Origin: Apostichopus californicus
Lineage: Eukaryota; Echinodermata; Holothuroidea; Aspidochirotida; Stichopodidae
Length of the DNA stretch: 64,000 nucleotides
Direction of reading: 5' to 3'
Assembly: GCA_020650975.1 (NCBI GenBank)
Contig: JAIPMN010001866.1
Location: 1-64,000 of the forward strand
Shown here: in pieces, positions 33,816 to 47,176 of the stretch
How positions within the stretch are numbered: the first letter of the stretch is position 1
Layout of the letters: each line of letters starts with the position of its first letter
The notes under the pieces: model-generated
What the model was told of the DNA's origin: nothing
Databases searched by the model: none
What the model saw: only the letters and a program-made list of their open reading frames with translations
Translations under genes and position numbers: made by a program

Positions 33816-36800
33816 TCATTCATACTCCAAGATTCTCTTGTGATAGAAGAGTAAATATCTGTAATGATAAAGAGTATACAAAGGTGGTAATAATTCATAC
33901 ACTGTAGCATGTCATGTAAGTACAATATATTGAGATGAATCATATCAGAGGCCCATCCATGACAGAAGTATCTGTCTTACTGTCTCGAGTAAATATTCGC
34001 CAATATAAAGAAGCGTTCCATTTAAAACACATTGAGAATCCGATATTTACTAGAACCTAACTGTATACTGTAACTGTATAGCATAGAGACTGTAAATCTT
34101 GAAAAACTTAAATGTAAATTTAATGAACAGTATAAAAAAATCACTTCAAGGAATTCATACGACAGGGATTCTCAATTAATTTTCTACGAGGGGAAAGCAT
34201 TCGTTGTTTGCAGGAGGCCAGACTACAATCTCACTATACCTACGTTGAGTAAATTGCAGAATATGTGGGTAAGGTATTCAAGCCCAAGGTTCTAGTTGCA
34301 TGTATATCATACAGATTAGTTCTAAATTGTGGACAGATATTTTTTTACTTGTGGGCCAGACTGAAATTATTCGCAGCTTAGATCTGGTCCACAGCCCCAC
34401 ATGCCTCCTATTGACAATCCCTAAGACAAAATATTAGTAGTACAGCCTAGCATTCAGATGAACGGAAGTGAAAGTGTGTGTTAAGCTATCATAAACAAAC
34501 AGCTTAAGGTTAACATAGAAAGACTGTAAACATTTCCCGATATGTTTTAATATTTTATTTTACAACATTTTACAATGCAAACCTGCCAGCTTACAACATT
34601 ACGCATGGTTACCGCCACGCATCTCTGGGCTGAATGATTGAAATATTCAGCCATTTAAATACAGAATGAAACGGGATAAATTTACCCTTCACTCTGGAGG
34701 ACATCTTGTTTAGTTGCTCTGGTTATCATTGCATCGTCGCATTTAAACCACTGGTCTCTGTGTTGGCGGACGTAACATGTGTAGTGACCGTGGTCTAGAG
34801 TACCTAGGTGATTAACCACCGCAAAGAGTGAATACCTGCAGAAGATATCAATCGTAAAACTCTATCATTATGTCCTGTTTGTTAGAATTATGTACAGTCT
34901 GGAGAAGAAGGTGAAAAAAACAACAATCCGATTCCTCCAAATGTAACTTTACAAAACAAAACTGTACTCTTTAAGAAAAAAGGTATGCTCTATAATTGTG
35001 TTAGCAAGACAAAAAGGCTCCCATGATGCATCGTTGAGGAGTAAAATGAAGTAATTACAGAAAAATTGACTATTTTCACAGGGTTAGTGTTCAAAATATG
35101 AAAAGTTATATATCATGTAATGGAAAATGAAACTGGGAGGAATGAGACTGGAGTATAGGGAAGGGCAAAGCAAATATAAGGGGGGGGGGTGGGTGTAGAA
35201 GGGGGTTCTGCACATGTATAGTCACCAATGGACTAAACATGTGGCACTTCAATTCATTGTTCATCCATAGTTTATGGACCCCTTTATACCTTTACCTACA
35301 CACCATCTCATTTGTCATTAAGATAGGGAGGTGGGATGTGGGGTACATGATTGGATGTATTGACTTGCATTTTTGTTTGGGTTGAATGTATCATGGTTTT
35401 CATGTTGACTCACTCTAAGGAGCAATCTGCAATGACTCACCTGTTATCACTAAGATGTCTTCTATTGGACTGCACGTTCTCCCGTAAACCACTTGCTCTC
35501 CGATGCGTGGACATGTACGGCGTCATGTCCAGTTCGTGAGGAAACGATATGAACGATGATATCTTCTTCCTCAGCTTTGAAGAATGTTCGAAACGCTGCG
35601 GAGAAATAAGAGTCCGTAGATCGTATTAAAACCGAGAGCTACTCGTTACTTTGTAATTCGACAGACGACATGAAACTACGTGCAAAAATTATTCACTAGC
35701 TGATCGAGGTCAGCATTGTGTTCAGGTTTTGTATTGCTACAGTCATGATTACAAATTTATGCAGACTTATGCAATGAACAACAAAACGAAACAGAGACAG
35801 AAATACATCACAACATCTTGATGTCGCACAGAGAAATGATTTTTGACTCTTATTCCTCTGAAAGCTAAACGAGGCTCCAAATTACCTTGGGTGCTTTTAA
35901 TTGCAAGATGTTTATTAAAGATACACTCACCTTGAGGTGGAAACAGGCAACCAGAGGCAATTTTTTCATCGTGAGTTGTTTTGTTGATTCTTGATAGCTC
36001 TGGCAACTGCTGCACTTAATTTTGGCACTGCTACCGAGATATTCTGGACGTGTGAATCTTTCATTGAGAACAAATACAAAGAGAAGAGAAAATCAAAGAT
36101 CAACTTGCATTGAAAGTCAAACAATATTTACTAATTAGGGATTTTTTTATTAAGGACTTAACTATCCTTTAGAAGACTATGTTTCATTGATTCACATTCT
36201 ACTATCTTCCCTGAATGGGACAAACAAGTACGTAAAAAGGAGAAATCAGAATGAGTGAGCAGCTGCATTCTTCTACATTCTCTCCTCAAGTTCTATTCTA
36301 TATCAATCTTGGGTTAGGGAATTCCTTTATACAAATTCAAGAGTTCATTAGAAAAATTCCAGTGACATGTTCATGTGAGAGGAGGCATGACAGTTAAACA
36401 CTAACCCTCCATATTGTAAAAACGCCAATGCACTGTATGTATATTGAGAGTATGCTGAACAGGTCTCGATATCAGAAAAATAAACTGTCTGCTTCATTTT
36501 TGAGGCATTACAGTTCTTTCCCAATATTAGCACTAGAGATCTCAATGTACTAACCATGATGCTACCTCTGTGTATGCTTTCAAACAATGTAGCAAAAAAT
36601 AAAATAAAACAACAACTGAAATACCATAATATACAAATAATGAATGGTTATGAGTGCAATAGTGCAAATATTTCATGAGTTGAAAGATGGAATGTTCCAT
36701 TCAACTCAGCTGCGCCTTGTTGAATGGAACAAATTACATCTTTCAACGAATGAAATATTTGCACTATTGCACGAATGGAAACCATTCATTATTTGTTTTA

Positions 36801-39800
36801 TACAACACCTTCAAATTTGGATATAATTGGATGTAAAATGCACTCATGCAATAGATTGTTTTGAACAGACAGGTTTCTCTGCTCTCTTACCATTGAAACA
36901 AGTGCTACCAAAAAAGTATAACCCATGGTTCTATTTCATAGAGTGGAATAGAGCGGATTTTGCATGCAATCAACGAGCAATTGACCAATCAAATGACCAG
37001 AATACAATTAGGTGTTGTATAATAGTTTATATGTTGCATGAAATAGTAAGCTACCTTCTAAGACAATCATCTAAGGAATGGGGGACATCTTCAAACCCTG
37101 GAGGTGACATGAGACCGGTCTCTACCTCCTGGGAACTGCTACTACTAGTACTGCTTCCTGAAAAGATGAAAAGAAAAATTCAATACTGGAACGAATTCGT
37201 TTGGCATTCCATGTTGAGATCAATCAACAGAAATTGAGTATTGTGATTAATTGCAAGAAACATTGCCAAGGCTACATCGCCATCAATGCAAACAGCTGAG
37301 CACAAAACACATTGTTGGATGTGTCACACTTGTTTGTTTCAAGACAGACTTAAATAGGGAATCATTTATGCGGTATCTCACCGCAAAATACTATGCAGAA
37401 ATGGCAAACTTCTATACAAGTCCAAATCTGTGTAGCAGTGTTTGTACCTTGGCCTAGGTTGATTTATATGGTGACTTTTGAACTCGATCATACTAAAATA
37501 TAGTTTGACCTTTGACTTCCATCAGTTCTCTGTACTCACCTTAGAGTGCCAAATTGGTTAACCTTAGAAACAGATTAGGCATTTTCATGGTCCCTTCCCT
37601 ATTCAGTCTGTTATAGTCGCAACAAAATGTTAGAAATTTATGACAAAATTGTCTTTGTGATTTTCTCCTGCATGAGTTTCATGGTCTGGTCTTAACTTGC
37701 ACATTACCTGAGGAGTTGCTATCATTAAAATCTGGATGTGCTGACGGTGTGGACCCTGGAGCTGGTGTGTGTGTTCCTGTCGGTGTCACCTGTCCTCCAG
37801 ATGGCCCCAAGTCGAGTGATATGTCCCAGAATGGATCTACTGTTATAGAGACACCCCTGCAAAAAAGGCGACACATAAATACAAACAAATCAATGAAAAA
37901 AGAAAGAAAATGAAAGAAAGCAAAAGTAGATGGGGACTACAAAAACAAATTTAAAAAAAATTCTATTATACTTGACAAAAAACTTGGATACAAAACTCAG
38001 TGGTTTATGGAAATCTAATGGCAGTTTATAGTAAGATAATGCTCCTCTTGTCAGCTGTCCAACTCCTAACACCAAAAGAACACTGCTTAATTTAAATTTA
38101 AAAAATTTAAATCGTGAACAACAAGGTCCAAATGTGTCAAAATAATGGAGGTATTCAAGTGCACAGCAAATTTGCCATTCCCATGCATTCAAATCCTGCT
38201 GAGTATTCAGAAATCCATGCTAAGGAGATGTTTGGGTGATATTTGGGAAACTTTCAACCATTTCATACGCTCTAGATTAGGAGCTTCATCATATTGTTCT
38301 AAGCTACTCTTAAGAGCAGGTTTTGGTTTCTAATCTCCAATCACAGGATAAGTAGTTTTTGTTGTTGACATAATTCATGTTGTTTTCATTAATGTGACAA
38401 ACAACATTGGTATCTTTCCCCTTACTCTAGAGATTGCATTTGCAAACCAAATTAGTCAAATTTTTGTACTATATTTGTTTGATTTAAATTTACAAAATGG
38501 CTGCAATCAAAATATGGTACGAGACAAAAAGAAGAATAAACGATAAAGGACATCACAGCAAAAATGTCCTTCACAAACTAAAACGATGTGTACTATGTAC
38601 CACCGATTACAACAGCAAAATACAGTATAGAACGGGGGGCTACAATACACGGATTTCATCCATATCCGGTCAAACTCCAGTCTGTCCCAACGTGTCCGGA
38701 TAATATATCCGATCAAACTCTAGTCCGTCCTTATGTGTCTGGACGCTACCTGTACTCACTTGCAGACTTGACACATGACATCTGATTGTAGACCTCCCGT
38801 GAAAATCTGATCGATGATACAATTGCACCGATTTGGGTTGTTTCCTGAGGTGCCGTTGTGACCTGTCAAAGACGAATGAGATATACTTGTAGTATTACGG
38901 ATAAAAATACATTCGAGGCAACAGACACACCCTTGTATGTGAAAGTGGAAGGGAGTAAAATGATTGTTAGAACAAACAGCACTTAACAATTTAGAATGGA
39001 AGCAAGGTGGATGGACATTAGAGAAGCAGGACAAATGGCTACTGTACACTTTCAGTTTGCAGTTTCTTTATTCCAGTATAAATAGCATAAAATAAAGTTT
39101 ATAAATAGGAAAGTATTAACAGTTATGATACATAAATGACAATAAAAAGAAAAGCGATTAAGGGCGATAAAAAAGACATTTCAAAGGTTAGTAACACAAT
39201 CAACAGTTTTCAAATGTAAGTCAACTAGGAATAATGAGGAAATATCAAGACTTCTAGAATGACAGGAGGTAGCTACAGGTAAAGTAGCTACAATTTAATC
39301 TACACCATGGATACATGGGCAGCCAGGATTCAATCTATCAAAGAAACCTTATCAATGTGTGAAAGACAGAGACCAACGGATGTTTCAAGACATTGACAAC
39401 AGACTTGCAGCAGGATGGACCACAAAAGGGCATGCACTGAGTGACTACAAAGGGTGACCCAGAATAGGTTGATGAAAATGATGGTATAGATACCTTTACA
39501 GTGTCTGTGTAGAACATCTAAAGCTGCAATAAAAAATTCATGAGCGTCTTGTTGTTCGTAGCCCGCCAGATGACGGGCGTGCGTCCAGACAAGGTGAAGT
39601 AGCTTGTAAGGAATGTGGACAGAACGCAAACCCGAGTAAAACTGTAAAAGGAGAGGTCGAGTAAGTTAAATGCATCATCGGTAAACAATATTCATATCCT
39701 AGAACCAACAACTATACTTCAAATCACAAATTCATTCACATTAATTTTTAATATTTAATAAATATCTTTACTGTTTCCTTTTTTACCTTCATGTGAAGAC

Positions 39801-42800
39801 ATGCAATTGCTCCAAAAGAACGAAATACACATTACAGTTCAGGTTAAAGAGACAGTGAAGTATTTAGGGCGTGGCTACTGCGGCCTTGACCCATGCACCA
39901 ACCCCCCGGCCACCCCATCTCACATTAAGGGGAACTCCACATATTGACATTAAAAATCACCCTCTTGTAAAGAAGGGGCAATATATATGATATGCAATTG
40001 GCATTACAACAGTTTCGCAAGAACAAGGCTCAACCTGCTTTTACAAATACGTCATCTTGGACTAATATCTAGGCTATAAAGAAGTTCCAAGATGACTGAG
40101 GGTTAGGACAAATCCACAAGGATAGGCTTAGTAGAATTCAATGCAAACTATCTTTTTACTAGATTACACACTATGAAGTGGTTTCCCTCTATCATAACTT
40201 AACCTACCAGTACACCTTGTTATTTGCGATGCATAGCAACATTTGAACAAATCTACACACCTTTTCTGTTCTCTCTTCCATGTATAGGAACTGCCTCGCT
40301 TTAAAAATCATTACCAAGTTAAATGAAGTCATTTACCTCTTGAAAAACTGTGGACATTTCACACACAAGGCACTGATCTTTAGGGTCTCCCTTACTCTGG
40401 TAACGGTGACTTCCTTCCTTTCTCTTGCACTGGTGCTTGTCGGACAGGAAGAAATCTCGTAGCAGTGGTGTATGAGTCAGAGCTTGCAGAATGCAGTTCA
40501 TGAAACAGGTATTACCTAGATTAATTAAGCCTCTTAAACCTTTCATTTGGCAAGAGGGAAAGGGAGAAGGGGGGTGGGGGGGGGGAGGTGGGGGGAAGAT
40601 GAGGTAAGAAGAAAAGAAAACAAAAGCATTAATGACAATAACCACAACCCAGCAAACCACTGCTCACAAAGTGAAAGAAAAAAAGATTTAAATCTGTTCC
40701 ATTAACAAAGCAAGTTTTTTGTTTACACAAGGCGAGACAGGTGCTTCTATCCCGTTTCATATTAACCTTTGGAATACTTGACTCAGTTTTTTTTGTTTGT
40801 ATTGCATAAATTATTAATACACATTTTCTGGGCAGTGACTACAAAGTTGTCCTCTTTCAGTTTCAAGAAGAAATCCTTGCAGTAGTTTATTCACCATTTC
40901 TTCCCGCTATAGTTTACAACCTTACCAATAGGGGTATATTCTTAACACAGAACAAGTTTGTTCAATGAATATATTTTGCTCTTCAAATATTTTTGAAAAT
41001 GGCAAACATTGGTTAAAGTACCTCATTGGTGCGAAGGGGGTAAAAAAATACTGTCTGCTATTCATATTGTTAAACTTATGCTTCCTTCACAGAGAACTTC
41101 CTGAGAAGTTTCTATTTCTGTTTTGTGTTTTTTGGTGCAAAAAGAAATTAGTGTTTAAATATTCCAGTGCTTAACACAATGATAAGTTTGCCATGCCACA
41201 CTAATGAGGAGCTTTGATTAGATGTATAACAATAGTTAAATATTTAAACTGAAGAAGAAAGGTTTAATACCAATTCCATTTACATTGTAACCATTGTCAG
41301 TTTCTATAATATATTCCAAATACATTGAACTTTCTGTACCTATTGTTGAATTGAAAGTAACCCTTCTTCTTCTTGGACTTCTTCTCAGTAAACTCACTTC
41401 AGCTCTTGAAGCCTCCCAGGGGGTAAACTCCCAGCCGTTACAACCTACAGAAAGCAAAACCATAGCGTTCGTGATTTCATCCCTCGTTTCTTGCAAATGT
41501 TTTTCATATTTAAATATCACGTAAGATCCTTCACTTCAAGAGAGTCCAAGACACAACTATATGTGACATAAGCTGACCAACAGGACCATCTTTTGTTTTA
41601 TTTTACTGGTCATTAGTAATATCCACAAATATGCTAGAAAAGTCAACAAACAATTTACTGCCAATATTGAAGTTCATTCCGTCATTGAGAGTCTGTGTCG
41701 TTGTTCATACCTGTTTTGCTTTCATCCTTTCAAGTTTTTTCCGTGCAATTGAAACTCTTTAACAACATTAAATTTCAGTTTCAAAGGAAACATTAACGGA
41801 GCTGTTTGCATGGTACAGTATCGCTGTGGCATGATTGCCACCCACATTTCTGCACTGTCTATCTCAGCAATGAAACATTGAATCAATCAGTGAGTGTTAT
41901 CTTGATTTAATATTTTACTAAACTTGTTTAATTCAGTTTACGCTTTAAAATAATTGACCTTGATATCAAACTTACCTAAAAATTTGGAAGCTTTTAACCT
42001 TTCTTCCTTGACAATTGCTTCAAAATCTTGATCATAAATGTAATCGTTGCAAGCAAAGCAGAATACTGCACCATAGGAAAGATCCACAGCTGCAAAGATA
42101 ACACTTTTATATATCATCATCCATTGATATCATGCGTTATGCATATATGCAAATTACTAGATTATGAATAATCATGAAAACATTCCAAAATGATGAAAGT
42201 TTCCAATTTGATTCCTGTATTAAGTGATAAAAACTTTTAAGCAAGAGTGTTTTGGCCAAGAGATGTTTACAATCAAATTGACTGCAGGACTCACCAGTTA
42301 CTCAGAGTAGTGGTGCATGTAACGACAAAATCTAAGAGTCTGCCTGAGTTTGATAAACTGCCATCTTAATTTTAATTACATTTTGAAGTTTTGATGAACA
42401 ATCACAACAAGTGGTAATTTGCTTTCAATCCCCCAAGTGTGGCTTATTGTGTAATTTGTCCATTGATGTCTGTTGTCAACTTTTGCCACAGTAACACAGT
42501 AAACACATGGATTTAGCCATTTCAACATGAGACTGGATTCACATTTTTGATAATTAGGTTGTTCATTTATTCAATCTTTGCAGCTATTGGGTACATTTAC
42601 ACTTGAAAGAAACATCCTTTGGTTTTATTTTTGAAAATTTTGAAACCAAATATCCTTGACCATCGAGTTGAAACTGTCCATGCTAGTGAATCAACAACAT
42701 ATGTTCCATTTCAAACCCCTAAGAGTAAATTTGGCTTGTTTTGTGATAACATTGCTTGTACTTAGCAAAATGAATGGAGTAGGTTGATATGGTAACGTTT

Positions 42801-44435
42801 GGAAAACTTGACACGCTTACATAATTTCATTGTTATGGTAGAAGATTAGACGAATAACGAAGAGATGCCAAACTTGATTAAAAAAATTGGCAAGTGCTCT
42901 CCTGGGAGAAAAAGAAGGGTTCCAAAGAATCAAACAAGAGCATTTTCTGTTTGTGTTGAGGTATATATGCAATTAATATCAGCATTCACTGTACTATGAA
43001 CTATATCGATTTAGATTTTTCAGATTTCACACAAAAAAAATTGGTAAATTCCCTTTAATCATAGATAAAGCAATTATGTTATGGACAAAATATTTCCAAA
43101 AAGAATCTTATAAATAAAAAAATATTTTTAAGGATTAATTTCCCTAAAATAATTTCAAGACACCACTTTTTCTGGTGTCAACAGGTCATAGGTTATCATA
43201 CTGAAAACAGCATTGACAACTTATTCACAAAGCTTGCGGTATCATGTTACACAATTTTGTTCAAAATGACAATCATTGGAGTAATCATATCGAGGAGGAA
43301 GTAATTTAAATATTATTAAGTCATTGACAACATTTCATACCCAAATAATGTTTGTTTGTTCTGAAATGATCGTGAATGTGACCAAGACTGTAACAACCAA
43401 AGAAAACACAGTGCAAACAAGAGTGTAGTCTTTGTTGATGTCTCCGACAGGTGTGGCACACACTTCCTCTTGCCTGTTGAACAAAAATATAAATATTCAT
43501 TACTTTCTTTAATTGAGAAATAAGAGCAGACTTATATTTGCTGCAGCAGTTGCCATTGGCTTAATGCCATTTCCTTGCAATTATAAGTATTGTAACTTTT
43601 TATTACAGAATGTACTTCACGTATTTACTAATATTGAAAACTTTATTAATTACTGTACAAGTCTGAAACATGACACACAATACTATGCCAGAAATTATCT
43701 TCTACTCAAAACATGAACATTTCTATCAATTAATCAGTGAATAGCACAGATTCATTAAGAAGACGTTGGGCTTTATTAGGCTCAGAGGTTGTATCTCTAA
43801 ACATTGTACTTGGCATTATATGACACTATATACAGTAATTGATTGTTTACGTTGCACACTGAGTTGAAGGCACAAGTTGACAGGTATCACTTCTTCCACA
43901 AAAGTTCTCTTAGGAGTTACCTATCAGACTTGCAACAATAAAACAATGTCTGGTATCATACATATGAAAATTGAAACATTTACAATGTTACAAACCATAC
44001 AAGTGATACTGTAGGCAGACCTACAAACAATCATATGCACCCTTCTGTCCTAAACTAAACTGTTTTCATTGTTTCGAATGATATATCTTTGCAGTTGGAT
44101 GATCTGGCTATTATGCGACTAGTCTGTTGTAAGGGTAACGGTAATATTTAAAGGCGTTACGTTATACGTCAATGTCAGAATTTTCGAAATACTAGTAAAT
44201 TATCGGTTACTCGTTCTGTTATTGTTAGAAACATAGTGGGCCTACTACTACTAGTACTACTGACTACTAAGCTCTCCTAGCTTAGTTCCTATTGCGTTGT
44301 TCTTCTTCAGCTCACCTTCCTTCGCACACTATCCTTGGAACTACACAAGACAAAACAGCTGATTATTAAACGATATGAACTTATTCCATTCTCTTTCTTG
44401 AAAGAATCCGCATGAATGCAACCAGAATAGCTCAT
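33816..44435 (-). CDS. USP22: USP22, SAGA-complex ubiquitin-specific protease, 13 coding exons
   Basis: USP22 (yeast Ubp8, fly Nonstop) removes ubiquitin from histones H2B and H2A in the nuclear SAGA deubiquitinase module. Exons in transcript order: 44435-44316, 43473-43341, 42089-41976, 41444-41340, 40539-40337, 39641-39494, 38862-38760, 37856-37708, 37157-37055, 36057-35931, 35595-35441, 34835-34686, 33858-33816. Total 1653 nt, 550 aa (human 525); all phases join. Exons 1-3 give the ZnF-UBP domain (GCIH, then [34 protein letters not shown]). The USP core starts in exon 5 with [10 protein letters not shown], catalytic Cys about 169 (40505-40507); the YEQQDAHEF block is in exon 6; the finger CxxC pairs are CNCI, CQVC and CSSC; the His box is HGHYTCYV, His about 504; then FKCDDA. 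The last exon encodes [13 protein letters not shown], as in the human tail. Human-like core, with a longer Ser/Pro linker in exons 8-9. Start MSYSGC chosen; an in-frame ATG at 44543 would add 36 residues. Confidence 0.96.
36633..36796. mobile_element. Foldback (hairpin) element in USP22 intron 9
   Basis: Two arms of about 75-80 bp are near-perfect reverse complements. The left arm contains AATAATGAATGGTTATGAG, GTGCAATAGTGCAAATATTT and CATTCAACTC; the right arm carries the complements, ending ACCATTCATTATTTGT. The arms are separated by only about 10 bases (AGCTGCGCCT). The mismatch level is a few per cent plus one small indel. No coding frame. Confidence 0.85.
36799..37021. mobile_element. Candidate MITE with 12-bp terminal inverted repeats
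   Basis: TATACAACACCT at the left end and AGGTGTTGTATA at the right end are exact reverse complements 223 bp apart. The element abuts the foldback at 36633-36796, so both may be parts of one composite element. It ends 34 bp before USP22 exon 9. The superfamily is not determined; TA or TAT could be the target duplication. Confidence 0.55.
38662..38747 (+). repeat. 43-bp tandem duplication next to USP22 exon 7 donor
   Basis: ATATCCGGTCAAACTCCAG... (38662) and ATATCCGATCAAACTCTAG... (38705) are two copies of a 43-bp unit with about 80% identity, each ending TGTCCGGA/TGTCTGGA. The second ends about 6 bp from the intron 7 donor of USP22. Confidence 0.7.
40556..40607 (+). promoter_or_regulatory. 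G-run tract opposite the USP22 exon 5 polypyrimidine tract
   Basis: The plus strand has GGGAAAGGGAGAAGGGGGG, then runs of 10 and 6 Gs. USP22 is on the minus strand, so in its pre-mRNA this is a C-rich pyrimidine tract just upstream of the exon 5 acceptor (40540). The G strand fits a G-quadruplex pattern. Confidence 0.6.
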
Positions 44436-45054
44436 GGCGGAAACGGGGAAGAAGGCTCCCTCGGAAAACTTGGGTCTGGAGCAAATTTCTAACATTCGTC
44501 TTTCTTCTTTGAAACACCGGGGCTCTCCCAAATCGTTCACCATTCAGCTCAATGATCACAGACAGGTACTAAAATTAGTTGTTCCCGATAAATCATTTAT
44601 CTACAGTTTTCATATAAAATGAACAAAATGCAATCCGAATTATGTTAAATTCGAATATATATATTTTTTAGAAAATAATTAAAACTTTTTATATGAAAAG
44701 CTATGTGATTAAATATTTCAAAATTAACCAATTCCTAGTTTGACATCTAAGGTGGTTTTCGAATTATTCCATACGCTTTGCACATGCGTATTGTCAAAAC
44801 ACGAAACTTCCGGGTTATTTCAGACAGTCTCGATGGTAGTAATATGGACGGTGCACGTGTAGAAAGTAAACAATGGTGATCAGCTGACATTCAGTCCCGA
44901 CCGTAACGATTCGAAATACTCACCAACGTTACGACGAGATTGGAGCTATTGCCGGAGGGACGGCTTGACAACAAGTAAATATATCGAAACGAACTGTTAG
45001 ACTTGTGGGTTGCATATTTTGAAGTGAATGAAAGAAGAAAAAAACATTCACAAG
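44436..45054. promoter_or_regulatory. Shared divergent promoter of USP22 and DHRS7B, with candidate 5'UTR exon
   Basis: USP22 reads left from 44435 and DHRS7B reads right. Within 44760-44880 lie ACTTCCGGGT (44806-44815, ETS-type site), GCACATGCGTA (44780-44790, NRF1-like), TGCACGTG and CAGCTG E-boxes. A good donor, CAAG|GTAGGT at 45054/45055, and a good acceptor, CTACTAG|GATATCC at 47151/47152, suggest a non-coding first exon of DHRS7B ending at 45054. The element matches and the exon are inferences from sequence only. Confidence 0.5.
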
Positions 45055-47151
45055 GTAGGTACGGTATGATGCTTGATCTGATCAAATTTTGGGCTGACAT
45101 TTGTTGACCGGTGCTTAAACTTGTTAAAACTAATGTTTAGTAATTAATGCCTGGTGTAGTAGTAGTACTAGTAGTAGTAGTATGTAGCCTAGTCAGGCAT
45201 TATAATGTTGGAAGGTTAGCTGCCATTGACATAACTAGTCTATGCCTAAGCTTATTATGTACAAGATATGGTAGTACTAGTACATGGTAAGTAGCATATT
45301 TTGTAACTGAACCTAGACATGGGGACATTAGTTGCATAGTTCAATGTAAGACACAAGTATCAATAATATTGGTAGTCAAGGTTAGGCTGTGTTGCCAACT
45401 CCCTTTTCTTAGGTAGTGGCTATTTACCCAATTGTCAGGTGGAAAATCATGGTGTGCATGGCTAGTCACCCCAACCACAATCTGTGAGCTGAGAGATTCA
45501 TCAAGCTAGAGAAGAATAAATTTGTGTATATTTGCATCACATCTCAAATGTCAAAATGTGTTAAGATGAATTATACTATCTTAGTGTAGTATCACTGTAT
45601 AAAAGACTATGTAGCATATCCATAGAAGTGTAAATAAACTTTTGACAAATATATATTGTAAGCAGTGGCATGCACAGGATTATGGAGTCCTCCCAGTAAA
45701 ATAATCTAGACGTGAAATGGTGCATTGTGAGGCATATTTAGGCTATAATTTAATTTATACTTGTGTTACAAGCAAGTTTGGACTAATAACTTCTTTAATT
45801 TTTTAATGTATTTTAGAGGAAAGCATTGGAAAGATGAGGGATGTGTACACCCACCTCCTTGATAAGTTATCTCCCACCATTCCCCTAAATAAGCGTTACA
45901 TCAGATATATTAAACCGCTATGAGGTAAATAAGCATTCCTTATGTAACCAAAGATCAGGTAAGTAAGCACTAGAGCTACACTTACAGAACCAATGATCTG
46001 GTAAATAAGCAAGGGTGTCATCCTTATTGAACTGTCAATTGAATAAATAGCTCCCACTTTTTTATTTTATTTTTTTCATAAGTTTAGCCTAGGTTCTACC
46101 ATGAAGAAATTGTGCTTAACTCTGATTTTCTTTTAGTTCAAAATCCTGGCGAATCAGGAAGAAATTTATACAAATCCTTATTACAAAACAAACAAAGTAA
46201 TTCCAAGAAAACAAAGTTACAGCCGATGAAACTGCTCAGTTGTAGTATAGGCCTAGGTTAAAAACTGTAGAAATTAGTGACCAACTAAAATGTGTACAAT
46301 ATTTTGCAAAATTTCCAGCATCCTGAGTAACCCAAGGAATTTCCCAACTCCTTTGTGATTGAAAAGATGCACTTTACAATTCATCCTCCAGTGATCAATT
46401 TCACACCCTGTCTCTCCCAAAGTAATTGACTTGTCCAAGCTTAAAAGAGCAAATCTACCTAAACTTAGACCTAATTATCATCTTAAGAAGATTGACTAAT
46501 GAGATATCAGTTTTGGTGTATGATGTCCACATAAGTTTGCTGTTATATGATTTGGCTGAAAGTCTATTAACTCTAGTTGGGTGTCTATGGATGGTTAATA
46601 TAGAATCCTAGTAACAAATCTCATTTTAAATTTGTAAACAGAGCGATAGCCTGATGCTCATACATCATTGTTAAAGCACATATGAACCATGTAGCTACAG
46701 TGCTAGCTTTAGATTATATTAGAGAAGTCTTGCAGTAGTAGAGATTACAAGCTCGATGCTGGCAATTAAGCTCCTTGTCTTGCAAAGTTGGGTTAGGTGC
46801 CATCAAAGTAGCTGACCAATTAGCTATTATATAAACATGTTACTAACCACATTGCTGGGAGTGCATGTGACAGAGCCTAAGTGAGTAAATCCCCAAATCA
46901 GTAAGTTTTGGGTATTACATGGACGCAGGTATCACAAACCAAGTTGAGAATGATGGAGCAGCAACCATACCCATGGAATTTATTTACAGTGTTGTTTTTC
47001 TGAGCAGAATTTATGTCAGGGCCTTGAAATTCAGGAAGGGATCCGTAACACGGTTAGTACTGATCAAAGTTCCAAATGGTAATTTGAGCACAAATAAGAT
47101 ATGACGTTGTGTATGTTGTAATTCTTTCGTTTTGTTGCATTGTGCTACTAG
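45055..47151. other. Probable 5'UTR intron of DHRS7B
   Basis: No coding sequence is supported. It holds short GTA repeats (AGTAGTAGTACTAGTAG near 45160), a CAGTGGCATGCACAGG motif at 45663 resembling a lone transposon end, and three loose copies of a GGTAAATAAGCA-type motif at about 45920-46010. Otherwise it is plain AT-rich sequence. Confidence 0.4.
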
Positions 47152-47176
47152 GATATCCAGTTTGTACAGATGCAGA

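Noticed and set aside
44434-44622. 62-codon plus-strand frame as a separate gene
   Set aside because: It lies antisense to USP22 exon 1 and its upstream frame, with no recognisable similarity. It is kept only as a finding about overlapping starts.
45663-45678. CAGTGGCATGCACAGG as a hAT left end
   Set aside because: No matching right end or flanking duplication was found nearby.
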